DNA of 64,000 bases from positions 2,480,001 to 2,544,000 of the forward strand of contig NZ_CP047936.1 in the NCBI RefSeq assembly GCF_014279975.1, in the 5' to 3' direction. Numbering within the stretch: position 1 is the first letter of the stretch; every line of letters begins with the position of its first letter. Below the pieces are notes generated by a model. The model was given only the letters and a program-made list of their open reading frames with translations, was not told the origin of the DNA and searched no databases. Positions 35,631-47,157 of the stretch are shown piece after piece. The DNA is from Synechococcus sp. BIOS-U3-1. GTDB lineage: Bacteria; Cyanobacteriota; Cyanobacteriia; PCC-6307; Cyanobiaceae. The translations under genes were made by a program, and so were the position numbers.

Positions 35631-35707
35631 GGCTTAGATGGGGTTCAGACGACCGCAAGGTCTCCCCCAGAAGAATTTGGAAGTGAGCAATGACCGACAC
35701 AGGAGCG

Positions 35708-36133
35708 TCAGTCGCTGATGGCGACGCCCATGTTGCGGGCAGTGCCTTCGATGATGCGCATGGCCGATTCAACGCTGGTGCAGTTGAGGTCGGGCAGCTT
35801 GGTCTTGGCGATCTCTTCAAGCTGGGATCGCTTGATGGAGCCGACGCTTCCCTTGGCGGACTCTCCAGAACCTTTCTCGATTCCAGCAGCCTTGGTGATC
35901 AGCACGGACGCTGGGGGCGTCTTGGTGATGAAGGTGAAACTGCGGTCTTCGAAGACCGAGATTTCCACCGGGATCACGAACCCGGCTTTGTCCTGGGTGC
36001 GGGCGTTGTACTCCTTGCAGAACGCCATGATGTTGACCCCGTGCTGACCGAGGGCAGGACCCACGGGCGGTGCAGGGTTGGCTTTGCCGGCCTGAAGGGC
36101 CAGCTTGATCACAGCTACGACTTTCTTGGCCAT
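35708..36133 (-). CDS. rplK: 50S ribosomal protein L11
   Basis: Part of the GTPase-associated centre. 141 residues, full length. The N-terminal [35 protein letters not shown] is the thiostrepton-region signature, and the C-terminal RNA-binding domain ends [22 protein letters not shown]. It is preceded at 110 bp by nusG. Confidence 0.98.
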   Translation of the reverse strand: MAKKVVAVIKLALQAGKANPAPPVGPALGQHGVNIMAFCKEYNARTQDKAGFVIPVEISVFEDRSFTFITKTPPASVLITKAAGIEKGSGESAKGSVGSIKRSQLEEIAKTKLPDLNCTSVESAMRIIEGTARNMGVAISD

Positions 36134-36243
36134 CGGCGGACGGAGTTGAACATCTGTGGATCACCTGGCCCTCGGGGCAGGTGCGGCGAGGTGAAGAACC
36201 ACCCCTCAGGCCGCCCTCCACAGGGAGACGGCCGCCGCTGATA

Positions 36244-36912
36244 TCAGTTCTGCTTGCTCACCTGAGAAAACTCGAGTTCAACCGGCGTCTCACGGCCAAA
36301 AATAGAAAGGAGTGCCTTGAGCTTGCTGCGCTCACCGGAAACCTCGATGACCTCTCCCTGGAAATCCTTGAACGGACCGGCAGTGACCAAAATTTGATCA
36401 CCTTCAGTGAGATCAACCTTGACAACCGTCTTCTTCTCGGCAGCCCGCTTGAAGATGCGGTCGACTTCCTGACGGCTCAAAGGACGTGGCTTGATGTGAC
36501 CTCGTGCTTTACCTGTGGCGCGTCGATCTTCCGCACCGACAAAGTTGATGACGTTTGGAGTGCTACGCACGGCCATCATCGTGTCTTCATCCAGCACCAT
36601 GCGCACAAGCACATAACCGGGGAACACCTTCTCCTCTGTGGACTGGCGGCTGCCGTCTTTTTTGATTTTGACCGCAGGCGTTTCGGGAATTTCGATCTCA
36701 AGAATGCGATTGCTCACACCGAGAGTCACAGCCCGCTGCTCCAGCGTGGCCTTCACCTTTTTCTCGCAACTTGATGCCACCTGAACCGCATACCAGCGGG
36801 CGACACCCGTGCGGATTGTTGGGCTTTCGAGGGTGCCCTCATCTCCGTCATTCGGCGCCGGAAGATCAAGCACCTCAGTGGAGTCCGACTGGCTTTGATC
36901 GAGATCAGACAC
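36244..36912 (-). CDS. nusG: Transcription termination/antitermination factor NusG
   Basis: Binds RNA polymerase and couples transcription with translation. 222 residues: an acidic N-terminal tail (about 1-35), the NGN domain (WYAVQVASSCEKKVKATLEQRA; FPGYVLVRMVLDEDTMMAVRSTPNVINFVG) and a C-terminal KOW domain (EGDQILVTAGPFKDFQGEV). The start codon is GTG. It is 60 bp downstream of secE. Confidence 0.97.
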   Translation of the reverse strand: MSDLDQSQSDSTEVLDLPAPNDGDEGTLESPTIRTGVARWYAVQVASSCEKKVKATLEQRAVTLGVSNRILEIEIPETPAVKIKKDGSRQSTEEKVFPGYVLVRMVLDEDTMMAVRSTPNVINFVGAEDRRATGKARGHIKPRPLSRQEVDRIFKRAAEKKTVVKVDLTEGDQILVTAGPFKDFQGEVIEVSGERSKLKALLSIFGRETPVELEFSQVSKQN

Positions 36913-36972
36913 GAGGCAGGGCAGGAACGAAGGATGAACTGGAAAAGACTCCGGATCGGACCGGAGAGGGGG

Positions 36973-37221
36973 TCAACGGAACACCTGGGACGCGGCCCAG
37001 CCGTAGAAGCGACTCAAGGCGGCAATAGCCGCAGCGGAAAGGCTCACCATCAGGATCACCGCAATGGATTCGCTGAACAGCTGTTGTCGGCTGGGCCAGA
37101 CCACAAGCTTCAGCTCCTCGTAGGTGGCCTGCAGAAAACCACCCTTTTTCTCAGGCTGTTCAGGGCCTGATGAGGGGGGCGTCGTCGCTGCTGTGGTGTC
37201 CTCGGAAGTGGGGCTGGTCAC
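36973..37221 (-). CDS. secE: Preprotein translocase subunit SecE
   Basis: Small essential subunit of the SecYEG channel. 82 residues: a Thr/Ser/Pro-rich N-terminus, then the conserved amphipathic part (FLQATYEELKLVVWPSRQQLFSESIAVIL) leading into a single membrane helix. The start is GTG. It is the first gene of the secE-nusG-ribosomal protein block. ClpB lies 96 bp upstream on the same strand. Confidence 0.96.
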   Translation of the reverse strand: MTSPTSEDTTAATTPPSSGPEQPEKKGGFLQATYEELKLVVWPSRQQLFSESIAVILMVSLSAAAIAALSRFYGWAASQVFR

Positions 37222-37317
37222 GGATGACGGATCAAAAAGTCGTCTGGGCCGGTGCTGACGCCGGCTCTGAGGGCACGTGACAGCAATGGATCATCCTACC
37301 GGACGTCTTAATGGACG

Positions 37318-40083
37318 TTATTCCGGTTCGAACAGGAAAGGATCGTTTGGTGTCGCTCCAGCCTGCACACGAACCGCCTGAGCCCCGCTGAAACGGTCCT
37401 CTAGTAATTCAGTCGCCAAGGGATTCTCCAGACGACGACGCAACACCCTTCGCAGTGGTCTCGCTCCATATTCGGGCTCATAACCGAGGCTCACGATCGC
37501 TTCAATCACACCTTCTTCAACGCGCAGCTCCAGCCCTTGTTCTCTCAGTAGCGAGGCCAGATCTGCCAACTGCAGGCGCACGATCTTGCTCAGATCATCG
37601 AGGCCTAGGGGCTGAAAACGGATCAATTCATCGATGCGGTTCAGAAATTCAGGCCGGAAATGTCGCCCCAAGGCTTCATCCACAGCCCCATCTAGAGCGG
37701 ATGCATCAATCGATGCTCCCGCTTCCCTGTCCTGGCGTGCTGATTCAAGAATGGCGCGGCTGGCCAGATTGCTGGTCATCACAACCACGGTGTGGCGGAA
37801 ATCGACCGTGCGCCCCTGCGAATCGCTGAGGCGTCCGTCATCCAGCACCTGCAACAGCACGTTGAAGACATCAGGGTGAGCCTTCTCCACCTCATCCAGA
37901 AGCAACAGGGCATAAGGACGCCGCCGCACCGCTTCGGTCAGCTGTCCTCCTTCCTCGTAACCCACATAACCGGGAGGGGCACCGAGCAAGCGCGCGACAG
38001 CATTGCGCTCCATGAACTCGCTCATGTCGAGGCGCACCATCGACTCCTCCTCGTCGAACAGCTGTCCAGCAAGAGCCTTAGCCAGTTCGGTCTTGCCAAC
38101 ACCTGTCGGCCCCAGAAACAGAAATGAACCCACGGGGCGTCGCGGATCCTTCATGCCGGCTCGGGCCCTGCGAATCGCCGCGGCCACAGCGCCCACGGCA
38201 TCGGACTGGCCGATCACCCGCTGTGCAAGGCGCTGGTCAAGCTCCAGCAGCTTCTGACGTTCGCCTGCCAGAAGCCGCTGGATTGGAATCCCTGTCCAGC
38301 GCGCCACCACATCGGCAATGTCTTCAGGCTCCACCTGCTCCCGCAGCAGTGCCGTGCCGTCTTGCTGCGCATTCTTGAGTGCTTCCTCCAGGTCACTACG
38401 ACGCTGCTGAAGACGATGCAGCTGGTCGTACTGCAGCCGCGCAGCCTCTTCAAGCTCGCCCTGTCGCTCTGCTTCAGCAACGGCATGGCGCAGATCCTCA
38501 TCTTCCTGCAGCAGCTGGCGCAGTTCTTGCAACTGTTCCCGCTCTGCCTGCCAGCGCTCACGCAGTTGAGTGAGCTGAGACGAAGCCTCCAGTCGCTGGC
38601 GCTGAAGCTGAACGCGCTCCGATTCAGGAGCCTGCTCTGCAGCGAGCACCGCCAATTCCACCCGACGCAAATCCATCTCAGCGTCCTCCACAACCTGCGG
38701 CTTAGACGTCACATCCATCTTGAGTTGTGCCGCCGCTTCGTCGATCAAGTCGATGGCCTTATCAGGCAAGCAACGGTCACTGATGTAGCGATCAGCTAGG
38801 CGTGCTGCAGCCATCACTGCGGCATCGGTGATCGTCACGCCGTGATGCAGCTCATAGCGCTCCTTCACACCCCGCAGAATCTCGACGCTGTGGTCGATCG
38901 AAGGCTCGGAGATCTGCACCTGCTGAAAGCGACGGTTCAGAGCTGGATCCTTCTCAACTGTGCGGCGGTAATCCTCTGGCGTGGTTGCGGCAATGCAACG
39001 GAGATCCCCTCTAGCCAATGCAGGCTTGAGCAGGCTGCCCGCATCGGAGCTGGAGCGATCGCTATTGACCACGGTGTGCAGTTCGTCGATGAACAGCACC
39101 ACGCCAGCTTCGGGATCACTCACCTCCTGCAGCACCTCGCGCAGGCGTTCCTCGAACTGCCCGCGGAACTTGGCACCAGCGATCAGCGCACCCACATCCA
39201 GGGCAACAAGCCGCAATCCCTGAAGTGATTCCGGAACTTCTCCGGCAACGATGCGCTGAGCAAGCAGCTCGGCGATAGCCGTCTTCCCCACACCGGGCGC
39301 TCCGATCAGCACCGGATTGTTCTTGCCCCGACGCGAGAGCACCTTGATCAAGCTGCGGATCTCGCCATCACGGCCGACCACAGGGTCCAGGAGCCCTTGT
39401 GCCGCCGCGGCAGTGAGGTCACGGGCATAACGATCCAGCGCCGTTGGCTCTGGCTCATTGGCACGATCAAGCGCCGGATCATCAACAAAGTCTGAAGGCC
39501 CCGGCCCCGACTGAACAGGCTCGGTGAATGACTGAACGGGTGGAACAGCAGGAGTTGGCGCTGCTGAACGAATCACAGGTGCAGGAGAAGTGGGCAGTGG
39601 AGATTCAGCGGATGAGGTCGGTTGCCGCAGCTCGGCCTCCAGGCGATCGGCAGGCAACCCGAAACGGGATAGGAGATCGGCGCCAATGCGTGGGTCACGG
39701 CCGATGGCGATCAGCAAATGTGAAACATCAATCAGCCTTGAACCCCAGAGACCACGCACCCTGTCGGCCGCCTCGAGCAAGGTCTCAAGGTCTTCACCGA
39801 CAAACAGCTCATCACCTCGCGCCATGGGCTGGTCTTCCAGAAAGCCCTCGAGCTGATCGAGCAACTGGTTTGGAGCCAGAGGCAATGCGGCCACGTCCGA
39901 CTCAAAGCGTGGATCACTGAATAGAGCCTGGAGCAAATGCTCCACATCGAGATCACCGTGACGCCAGCGACGGGCTGAATCCTGGGCAGAGAGCAACAAC
40001 TCCCAGGCGTCATCGCTGAAACGGTCTGGCTCCACCGTGAGACTGGCTGGAGGTTGAGGAGTCACGCCGAAATCGGATGTCAT
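37318..40083 (-). CDS. clpB: ClpB-type AAA+ chaperone (second-copy style, long Pro-rich linker)
   Basis: About 921 residues. A Clp N-terminal repeat domain (about 20-150) is followed by an unusually long Pro/Ser/Ala linker (about 155-215: [13 protein letters not shown]...PVQSGPGPS). Next come AAA domain 1 ([16 protein letters not shown]), the coiled-coil middle domain (about 410-520) that marks disaggregases, and AAA domain 2 ([26 protein letters not shown]). ClpB works with DnaK to dissolve aggregates. The divergent N-domain and long linker resemble the second ClpB of cyanobacteria more than the canonical heat-shock copy; this is inference. A GTG at 40098 is an alternative start. Confidence 0.92.
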   Translation of the reverse strand: MTSDFGVTPQPPASLTVEPDRFSDDAWELLLSAQDSARRWRHGDLDVEHLLQALFSDPRFESDVAALPLAPNQLLDQLEGFLEDQPMARGDELFVGEDLETLLEAADRVRGLWGSRLIDVSHLLIAIGRDPRIGADLLSRFGLPADRLEAELRQPTSSAESPLPTSPAPVIRSAAPTPAVPPVQSFTEPVQSGPGPSDFVDDPALDRANEPEPTALDRYARDLTAAAAQGLLDPVVGRDGEIRSLIKVLSRRGKNNPVLIGAPGVGKTAIAELLAQRIVAGEVPESLQGLRLVALDVGALIAGAKFRGQFEERLREVLQEVSDPEAGVVLFIDELHTVVNSDRSSSDAGSLLKPALARGDLRCIAATTPEDYRRTVEKDPALNRRFQQVQISEPSIDHSVEILRGVKERYELHHGVTITDAAVMAAARLADRYISDRCLPDKAIDLIDEAAAQLKMDVTSKPQVVEDAEMDLRRVELAVLAAEQAPESERVQLQRQRLEASSQLTQLRERWQAEREQLQELRQLLQEDEDLRHAVAEAERQGELEEAARLQYDQLHRLQQRRSDLEEALKNAQQDGTALLREQVEPEDIADVVARWTGIPIQRLLAGERQKLLELDQRLAQRVIGQSDAVGAVAAAIRRARAGMKDPRRPVGSFLFLGPTGVGKTELAKALAGQLFDEEESMVRLDMSEFMERNAVARLLGAPPGYVGYEEGGQLTEAVRRRPYALLLLDEVEKAHPDVFNVLLQVLDDGRLSDSQGRTVDFRHTVVVMTSNLASRAILESARQDREAGASIDASALDGAVDEALGRHFRPEFLNRIDELIRFQPLGLDDLSKIVRLQLADLASLLREQGLELRVEEGVIEAIVSLGYEPEYGARPLRRVLRRRLENPLATELLEDRFSGAQAVRVQAGATPNDPFLFEPE

Positions 40084-40098
40084 CGCGGGCGACTCCAC

Positions 40099-40500
40099 TC
40101 AAGCGGCCGTCGATCGGGACGCAAGCTCAATCAGCTCCACTTTGTATCCATCAGGATCCTCCAGAAAAGCGATCACCGTGCTGCCGTGCTTCATCGGGCC
40201 CGGTGCGCGCACGAGCCTTCCGCCTCGCTCTGCAATGCCCGAACAGGTGGCATGGATGTCCTGCACCCCGAGAGCGATGTGGCCATAGCCATCGCCCAGG
40301 TCGTAATGCTCGGTGTCCCAGTTATGCGTGAGCTCCAGCACGGTGTGATCTTTTTCGTCGCCGTAGCCCAGAAAAGCCAGTGTGAAACGACCGGAGGCAT
40401 AGTCCTTGCGACGAAGCAACTGCATGCCCAGGACATCGGTATAAAAAGAGAGCGATCGCTCAAGATCACCAACACGAAGCATGGTGTGCAACATGCGCAT
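40099..40500 (-). CDS. gloA: Lactoylglutathione lyase (glyoxalase I)
   Basis: Converts the methylglyoxal-glutathione hemithioacetal to lactoylglutathione. About 133 residues from MRMLHTMLRVGDLERSLSFY, the standard GloA start; the frame opens further to 40512. Metal-binding His and Glu residues sit in LHTMLRVG, HTVLELTHNW, GHIALGVQD and KVELIEL-type positions. It lies directly upstream of clpB on the same strand (15 bp before the clpB ATG) and diverges from eno. Confidence 0.95.
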   Translation of the reverse strand: MRMLHTMLRVGDLERSLSFYTDVLGMQLLRRKDYASGRFTLAFLGYGDEKDHTVLELTHNWDTEHYDLGDGYGHIALGVQDIHATCSGIAERGGRLVRAPGPMKHGSTVIAFLEDPDGYKVELIELASRSTAA

Positions 40501-40618
40501 GATCGGGGTCAATCGCTGTCACCAGCATGGTGCATCCTCAAGATCAGCGGTAGAGGAGCAGCAGGTGTCTTGAGCTGTTGGCAGGGATGGGGAATCAGCG
40601 TTGCAGGGGGACCCATAG

Positions 40619-41938
<1,320 letters not shown>

Positions 41939-42250
41939 ATCAGTTCATCCGAACGCAAGGAAGCTGCCATTCACTCTTTCATTTCAAGAGTGAATGGCAG
42001 CCTTCATGGTGCTTGAAGCAAAGATTCGAAATCATCAGATAAGGCCAAGAAGAAACTTGAACCGATCAGGAAAGACCCTTTCATCAACAAATCATGACTT
42101 CCACGAGAAAGCAAACTCAAACTTAGAGCCATCTACAACAGATAATCAGGAGCAAGATTGATGGTTTTCCTAGAAATTAATATCGAATAATCAATCAAAC
42201 TGATTTAATTATTTACGGCCAAACAACCAGAGCTTGGCAATCAATCCGAT
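41939..42250. other. Gene-free, AT-rich spacer after eno
   Basis: 312 bp between the convergent ends of eno and the ABC1 kinase gene. Apart from the perfect hairpin at 41963-42001 it contains only AT-rich sequence. No tRNA, no open frame of note, and no T-run terminator was recognised. Confidence 0.6.
41963..42001. repeat. Perfect 16-bp inverted repeat after eno
   Basis: GCTGCCATTCACTCTT at 41963-41978 is exactly complementary to AAGAGTGAATGGCAGC at 41986-42001, with a 7-base loop. It begins 25 bp after the eno stop. Neither side has a T-run, so it is not a textbook intrinsic terminator; transcript end protection or a mobile-element remnant are alternatives. Confidence 0.9.
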
Positions 42251-43933
42251 TTAGCGTTGTGATGAAGACAAAGCTTCCATCCGGGCATCCTTGCGAAGTT
42301 TCACCTGGAGTTTGAGCCAACCCATCCCGACCGGAACAGCCGCACCAAGAGGCAATAGAGCCCAAAGAGGACGCACGCTGGCACCGAGGATCGCAGCCGC
42401 TAGGGCCAGGCCTCCGAGCAGCACCGACTGACCAATGGAATTCTGAGCATTGACCATGCGGCGGAACTGACGATCCGATTCACCCATGCGGATCTGTAGC
42501 TGCAGATCCCCTTGCTCGAGGCGCTCGAGACTTTCATCCAAGCGACGGGGAATCCCCACAGCCCGAGAACTCAGGGCACCCACCTGTCGGCCGAGCTCAT
42601 TGAAAAGATCATTGGAACCGGATCCACTGGAAGTCATGAGAGGCAGCAGATAAGGCTTAGCGATCCCCACCAGGGTAAAGCCGGGATCGAGGCTGCGACC
42701 CACTCCCTCGAAGGTCGACAACGCTCGCATCACGAAGATCAGCTCCACTGGCAGCCGAAACGGTTGGCCATAAACCAACTCGTAAAGATCTCCCGACAAT
42801 TTGTCAATCACCGAAGCGCTGAAAGGAGGGGTGAGTGCATCTCGCAGCATCAGGCGAACCAGACGCCTCACAGGCCCGAGATCGACATCTCCAGCGATCA
42901 CTCCAGCCACCTGCATCTCCTCCACAAGTGCTGATGCATCGCGGGATGCAGCTGCCCGAACCATCGAACCAAGTCGTCGTCTCAAACGCTCGGAAAGCTG
43001 GCCCATCATTCCGAAGTCGTAGTAAATCAGCGCACCATCGCTGGCAACCGCCAGATTGCCGGGATGGGGGTCGGCATGGAAAAAGCCGAAACGTACGAGC
43101 TGCTGCAGATAGCTGGCAGCACCGATCTCAGCGACCTCGCCCGGATCGATGCCAGCCGCCAGCAGTGCAGAACGGTTGTTGATCTTGATCCCCGGCAAAT
43201 AATCGAGGCAGAGCACCTGGCGGGTACTCAGTTCCCAGATCACTCCAGGGACACGAATGCGGGGGTCATCCAGAAATTGCTGACGAAAACGAGCAGCGTG
43301 CTGGGCTTCCAGTCGAAAATCCAGCTCGCGCAACAACACACGACGGCATTCCTGTGCAATGGCGACCCAATCGCGACCTCGCCCCCATTGAGGATGACGC
43401 TGCAGCACAGAGGCCACCTGTTGCATGACCTCAAGATCAAGCCGGAACACCGACTCCAGACCGGGACGTTGAATTTTGAGCACCACCTGACGGCCACTGC
43501 GCAAGCTGGCGCGATGCACCTGGGCCAATGAGGCAGCCGCAAGCGGATTCTCATCAAGATCAATGATCTCTGCACAGCGAGCACCCAACTCAGCTTCCAA
43601 GAGAGCCTGGGCCTCATCAAACGGGAAAGCCGGAACTTTGTCCTGCAGATCCGCCAGTTCAACGACCCAGCCCGCCGGCAGCACATCAGGACGCGCCGAG
43701 AGCAATTGGCCGAGTTTGATGAACGCCGAACCGAGATGGAGTAGTTCCCGGGTCAGCCAGCGGGCACGCTGCTGCTGACGGCTTTCACGACGCTCCTGCG
43801 AAACACCACCGGGGTAAGTCCAGTCACGGCTATCCCACCAGAGCAGGAACAGCAACACCAAGACAGTGCGCCAGATGCGCAGTGCCCTCAGCCCCCTGCG
43901 CCAAGGCAGAGGGCGCGCACGCCAACGACTCAA
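42251..43933 (-). CDS. ABC1/UbiB-family atypical kinase
   Basis: 560 residues. The UbiB/ADCK fold is shown by LGSAFIKLGQLLSARPDVLP (the KxGQ motif), QVVLKIQRPGLESVF (nucleotide-binding Lys), FGFFHADPHPGNL (catalytic loop) and YYDFGMMGQLSE (metal-binding DFG). Two hydrophobic helices lie at the C-terminus (QSVLLGGLALAAAILGA; LWALLPLGAAVPVGM). Family members in plastids and cyanobacteria affect quinone or prenyl-lipid metabolism; the substrate here is unknown. It overlaps the upstream small gene by 4 bp. Interestingly, a Coq4-like gene is also in this window at 61.8 kb. Confidence 0.92.
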   Translation of the reverse strand: MSRWRARPLPWRRGLRALRIWRTVLVLLFLLWWDSRDWTYPGGVSQERRESRQQQRARWLTRELLHLGSAFIKLGQLLSARPDVLPAGWVVELADLQDKVPAFPFDEAQALLEAELGARCAEIIDLDENPLAAASLAQVHRASLRSGRQVVLKIQRPGLESVFRLDLEVMQQVASVLQRHPQWGRGRDWVAIAQECRRVLLRELDFRLEAQHAARFRQQFLDDPRIRVPGVIWELSTRQVLCLDYLPGIKINNRSALLAAGIDPGEVAEIGAASYLQQLVRFGFFHADPHPGNLAVASDGALIYYDFGMMGQLSERLRRRLGSMVRAAASRDASALVEEMQVAGVIAGDVDLGPVRRLVRLMLRDALTPPFSASVIDKLSGDLYELVYGQPFRLPVELIFVMRALSTFEGVGRSLDPGFTLVGIAKPYLLPLMTSSGSGSNDLFNELGRQVGALSSRAVGIPRRLDESLERLEQGDLQLQIRMGESDRQFRRMVNAQNSIGQSVLLGGLALAAAILGASVRPLWALLPLGAAVPVGMGWLKLQVKLRKDARMEALSSSQR

Positions 43934-44241
43934 GACCTTTCCTCCAGCCGCATGCTCAGATCAGCAACCTGCGCACGCAGCCGATCGATGCGCAGCTGCA
44001 GTGACTCTGGCTCTGTGCCAGAGCGATCAGCTGCGGATGCTGTGCAGGGCTGTTCGTCCTGTTGCAAACGTTCCGCTTCTGCCTTCACCTCTTCCTGAAA
44101 CAGATCCCATTCCTGACGAATACGCTCAGGCGCATCTTGAACAGCGACAGCAACACCCGCAGCTGCATCGGCCACTCCTTCACCCACCCGGGCGATCAGA
44201 CGATTCATCGCCGCTCTCAACAGGGCGTCCGGAGGAGTCAT
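43930..44241 (-). CDS. Small coiled-coil protein co-transcribed with the ABC1 kinase
   Basis: 103 residues, no signal peptide or membrane helix. The N-terminal half is small-residue rich (GVADAAAGVAVAVQDAPERIRQEWDLFQEEVKAEAERLQQ) and the C-terminal part is a heptad-like helix (LQLRIDRLRAQVADLSMRLEER). No family recognised. The ATGA overlap with the kinase start argues for coupled translation and a joint role. Confidence 0.75.
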   Translation of the reverse strand: MTPPDALLRAAMNRLIARVGEGVADAAAGVAVAVQDAPERIRQEWDLFQEEVKAEAERLQQDEQPCTASAADRSGTEPESLQLRIDRLRAQVADLSMRLEERS

Positions 44242-44298
44242 GGCCTGACTAGCGATGCAGAAACTGTGGCAGATACGCAGACAGGGTTGTGACCACCC

Positions 44299-44943
44299 TC
44301 AGGGAGAGGGTGGAGTCACAGGTGGAGTGGCCGGTGGTGCTTTGAAAATGAGCGACTCATCGATCGCTGGTTGCGGGCTGGCAACGACGGCAGGTGCAGG
44401 GTCCGGGGCAACTAGAACAGAAGGCTCGAAGGCAGGATCAGTAGCCGAAGCCGGCTCAGCCACCACAGTTTCAGTATCAGGAGACAAAAGGGCAGCAGGC
44501 TGAGCCCCATCGAGACCCGCATCCTCAACAACATCCTGAGCGGGTACCGCCTCTGGTGCAGCCGTTGACACTGGCTGCTCTTGGATCTCCCAAGGCTCCG
44601 GCAGAGCAGCCTGCTGGGCTTGCTCACGCTGCTTCGCTTGCTGAGCGATGGTCTCGGCCTGTTCACTGACCTTGCGTTGCTTGGCGTCAAGAGCTTCCTT
44701 CGCTGCCACATCCCCCATCAGTGGTTGATCAGCGCCGTACCGGCGCCTCAACCCGTCCAAGGTCTCTCCAGGAAAACTGTTTTGGCGAAACGTCGCCTGC
44801 TGTGGCTTTTCCCAGGCCTGCTGCATCAGGACCACCCGCTGGGTGATGCCGTAACCGAGAGCAAAACAAGCGCCCGCAACCAGAGGTCCAACCCAGTAAC
44901 GAGGTCGTCTGGATCGCTGCTGATTAGGGGTTGTTGTTGTCAT
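44299..44943 (-). CDS. Single-pass membrane protein with Ala/Pro/Glu-rich tail
   Basis: About 214 residues. A short basic N-terminus (NQQRSRRPRYW) precedes one membrane helix (about 17-36, VGPLVAGACFALGYGITQRVVL), a Gln/Lys/Ala-rich helical stretch (KQRKVSEQAETIAQQAKQREQAQQ) and a long disordered tail rich in Ala, Pro and Glu ending TPPVTPPSP. The function is unknown. The ATG at 44943 (MTTTTPNQQ) is used; 44958 and 44991 are alternatives. It sits between argJ and the small coiled-coil gene on the same strand. Confidence 0.7.
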   Translation of the reverse strand: MTTTTPNQQRSRRPRYWVGPLVAGACFALGYGITQRVVLMQQAWEKPQQATFRQNSFPGETLDGLRRRYGADQPLMGDVAAKEALDAKQRKVSEQAETIAQQAKQREQAQQAALPEPWEIQEQPVSTAAPEAVPAQDVVEDAGLDGAQPAALLSPDTETVVAEPASATDPAFEPSVLVAPDPAPAVVASPQPAIDESLIFKAPPATPPVTPPSP

Positions 44944-45031
44944 CGCTGTGGCAGGCATGAACAACACCGGAGATCCGGCGCAACCCATCATCGCGTCTGA
45001 TCACCGGTGCTGCATCACCTCCCTGAATGGA

Positions 45032-46267
45032 TCAAGTTGTGTAATCGGCATTAATGCGCACGTATTGATCGGACAGATCGCAACCCCAGGCACGACCTTG
45101 GCCAAGGCCAGAGCCGATCTGCAGACGGATCAGGACAGCATCGTCGTCGAGGTAGCGCCCGGAAGCACGCTCTCGCAGGTAGGTGGACGCCGCCGCCCTA
45201 TCAAAGCCAAGCGGCTGACCGTTCACCATTAAATGATGCTCTCCGATCCAGAGAGAAACTGCCTGCGCGTCAAAGGCCACTCCCGAGCGTCCAGCCGCCG
45301 CCACAATGCGGCCCCAATTGGGATCACGGCCATGCACTGCCGTTTTCACCAGCGACGATCCACACACTGTGCGGGCCATCTGTAAGGCGTCTGCTTCTGA
45401 TGCAGCTCCCTCCACAAGCACCTCAATCAGGCAGGTCGCACCCTCACCATCACGCGCGATCGAGCGCGCGAGGTGTTGAGCGACAAGGGTCACCCCTTGC
45501 TCAAGTCGTTCAAGCTGATGGGCCGCGAGAGGGTCACCCGCGGCAAAGGCCAGGACAGTGTCATTGGTGCTGGTATCGCCATCAACGGTGATGGCGTTAA
45601 AAGAGCGCTCAACGGCGCGGCGAACCATGGCCTGCCAAGCATCTGCTGGCACTCCGGCATCACAAGTGAGATAGCCGAGCATGGTGGCCATATCCGGGTG
45701 AATCATTCCCGAACCTTTGGCCATCCCGCCAATGCGCACGATGCGGCCTTCAATCTCTGCCTCAACAGCGATCTGCTTCTCCACCAAATCCGTGGTGAGG
45801 ATCGCGTTCGCAGCCGCCGAACCGCCGTCAACGGCCAGAGCCTCCACGAGCGGGTCAAGACCAGCCAACAACTGCTGCATCGGGATCGGCACGCCAATGA
45901 CGCCCGTGGAGCAGATCAGGACCTGATCACTTACCACTCCCAGACGGTCTGCCAGAACTTGAGTGGCACGCCGACTATCGATCAGACCACGGTCTCCAGT
46001 GCAGGCATTCGCCTGGCCGGAATTGATCAGCACAGCTCTGCACTGACCCCCCATGATTTGCAGGCGCTCCGCACAGAGATCCACACAGGCTGCCCGCACC
46101 ATCGAGGTAGTGAAAGTACCGGCACAGACGGCACCCTGCGGCGCCAGCAGCAGAGCTAGATCCGGCTTTCCGGAGTCCTTGAGTCCAGCTGTGATGCCTG
46201 TGGCCTGAAAGCCACTGGGAGCAGTGACACCGCCTTGAATAGGCGTCCAGCTGGAAGATTGCGCCAT
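45032..46267 (-). CDS. argJ: Bifunctional ornithine acetyltransferase / N-acetylglutamate synthase
   Basis: Recycles acetyl groups in the arginine pathway: acetylornithine plus glutamate gives ornithine plus acetylglutamate. 411 residues from MAQSSSWTPIQGGVTAPSGF, with 46291 as an alternative start. The autocleavage site is visible as GMIHPDMATMLGYLTCD (cleavage before the Thr of ATMLG), along with NSGQANACTG and TSMVRAACV. The C-terminus DLSDQYVRINADYTT is standard. It diverges from coaE with 44 bp between starts. Confidence 0.96.
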   Translation of the reverse strand: MAQSSSWTPIQGGVTAPSGFQATGITAGLKDSGKPDLALLLAPQGAVCAGTFTTSMVRAACVDLCAERLQIMGGQCRAVLINSGQANACTGDRGLIDSRRATQVLADRLGVVSDQVLICSTGVIGVPIPMQQLLAGLDPLVEALAVDGGSAAANAILTTDLVEKQIAVEAEIEGRIVRIGGMAKGSGMIHPDMATMLGYLTCDAGVPADAWQAMVRRAVERSFNAITVDGDTSTNDTVLAFAAGDPLAAHQLERLEQGVTLVAQHLARSIARDGEGATCLIEVLVEGAASEADALQMARTVCGSSLVKTAVHGRDPNWGRIVAAAGRSGVAFDAQAVSLWIGEHHLMVNGQPLGFDRAAASTYLRERASGRYLDDDAVLIRLQIGSGLGQGRAWGCDLSDQYVRINADYTT

Positions 46268-46311
46268 CGAAGGACTGAACAAGCGATCCACACGACTTAT
46301 TCAAAACGCCC

Positions 46312-47037
46312 ATGCGCCGCTATCTACGCCGCGCGAGTTACAGACTGGAATCAGTCATCGAGCACTGGCACTTGAGTGCAACATCCCGCTGGAACGGTGC
46401 GCAGCACCGCATCGGTCTCACCGGTGGCATCGCAAGCGGCAAAAGCAGCGTTGCGCGCTACTTGCAAGACCTTGGGGTTGTGGTTCTTGATGCAGACCGT
46501 TACGCCCATGAAGCTCTCAAGGCTGGAAGTCAGGCCTCGGAGGCCGTGCTGAAGCGTTATGGACGACAGGTTGAAGCTGCACCGGGTTGCGACATCGAGC
46601 AGAGCTCAAGTCAACGCAAGATCAATCGCCGGGAGCTGGGCAGGATCGTCTTTAACAACCAAGACGAAAGACGATGGCTAGAGCAGACCATCCACCCAGT
46701 GGTCCGTGCGCGCTTCGAGCTCGAACTGGCGAAGCATCCAGAAACTTCAACAGTTGTCTTGATGATTCCGCTTCTGTTTGAAGCCGATCTCACAGAACTC
46801 GTCTCCGAAATCTGGGTGGTTCACTGTCTACCGGCACAGCAGCTTGAGCGGCTGAAGCAGCGTGACGGTCTCAGCACGGCCGAAGCCGAAGCAAGAATCA
46901 GCGCTCAATGGCCCATGAGCCGGAAATGCGAACAGGCCGACCTGCTGCTTGACAACTGTTCAGCGCCCATCGGCTGGGAACGACAGATCCAGACAAGGCT
47001 TGCGCGGATCATTCCCAGTCAGCGATTGATTCCCTAA
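46312..47037 (+). CDS. coaE: Dephospho-CoA kinase
   Basis: Last step of coenzyme A synthesis, phosphorylating dephospho-CoA. 241 residues; the P-loop is GLTGGIASGKSSVAR, with DADRYAHEAL, LEQTIHPVVRARFE and VLMIPLLFEADL typical of the family. It has an N-terminal extension of about 33 residues (RRYLRRASYRLESVIEHW) before the kinase fold, so a later start is possible though no convincing one is seen. Confidence 0.94.
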   Translation: MRRYLRRASYRLESVIEHWHLSATSRWNGAQHRIGLTGGIASGKSSVARYLQDLGVVVLDADRYAHEALKAGSQASEAVLKRYGRQVEAAPGCDIEQSSSQRKINRRELGRIVFNNQDERRWLEQTIHPVVRARFELELAKHPETSTVVLMIPLLFEADLTELVSEIWVVHCLPAQQLERLKQRDGLSTAEAEARISAQWPMSRKCEQADLLLDNCSAPIGWERQIQTRLARIIPSQRLIP

Positions 47038-47157
47038 GGCCTGAACTCTGACAACGATCAGTGCATCCAACAACATCCAAATCAGACGATTGAAACGAGC
47101 TCAGAGTCACATTCAGCGAACGATGGCAGGATTCGATTGATCAGATCGATCGAACCG

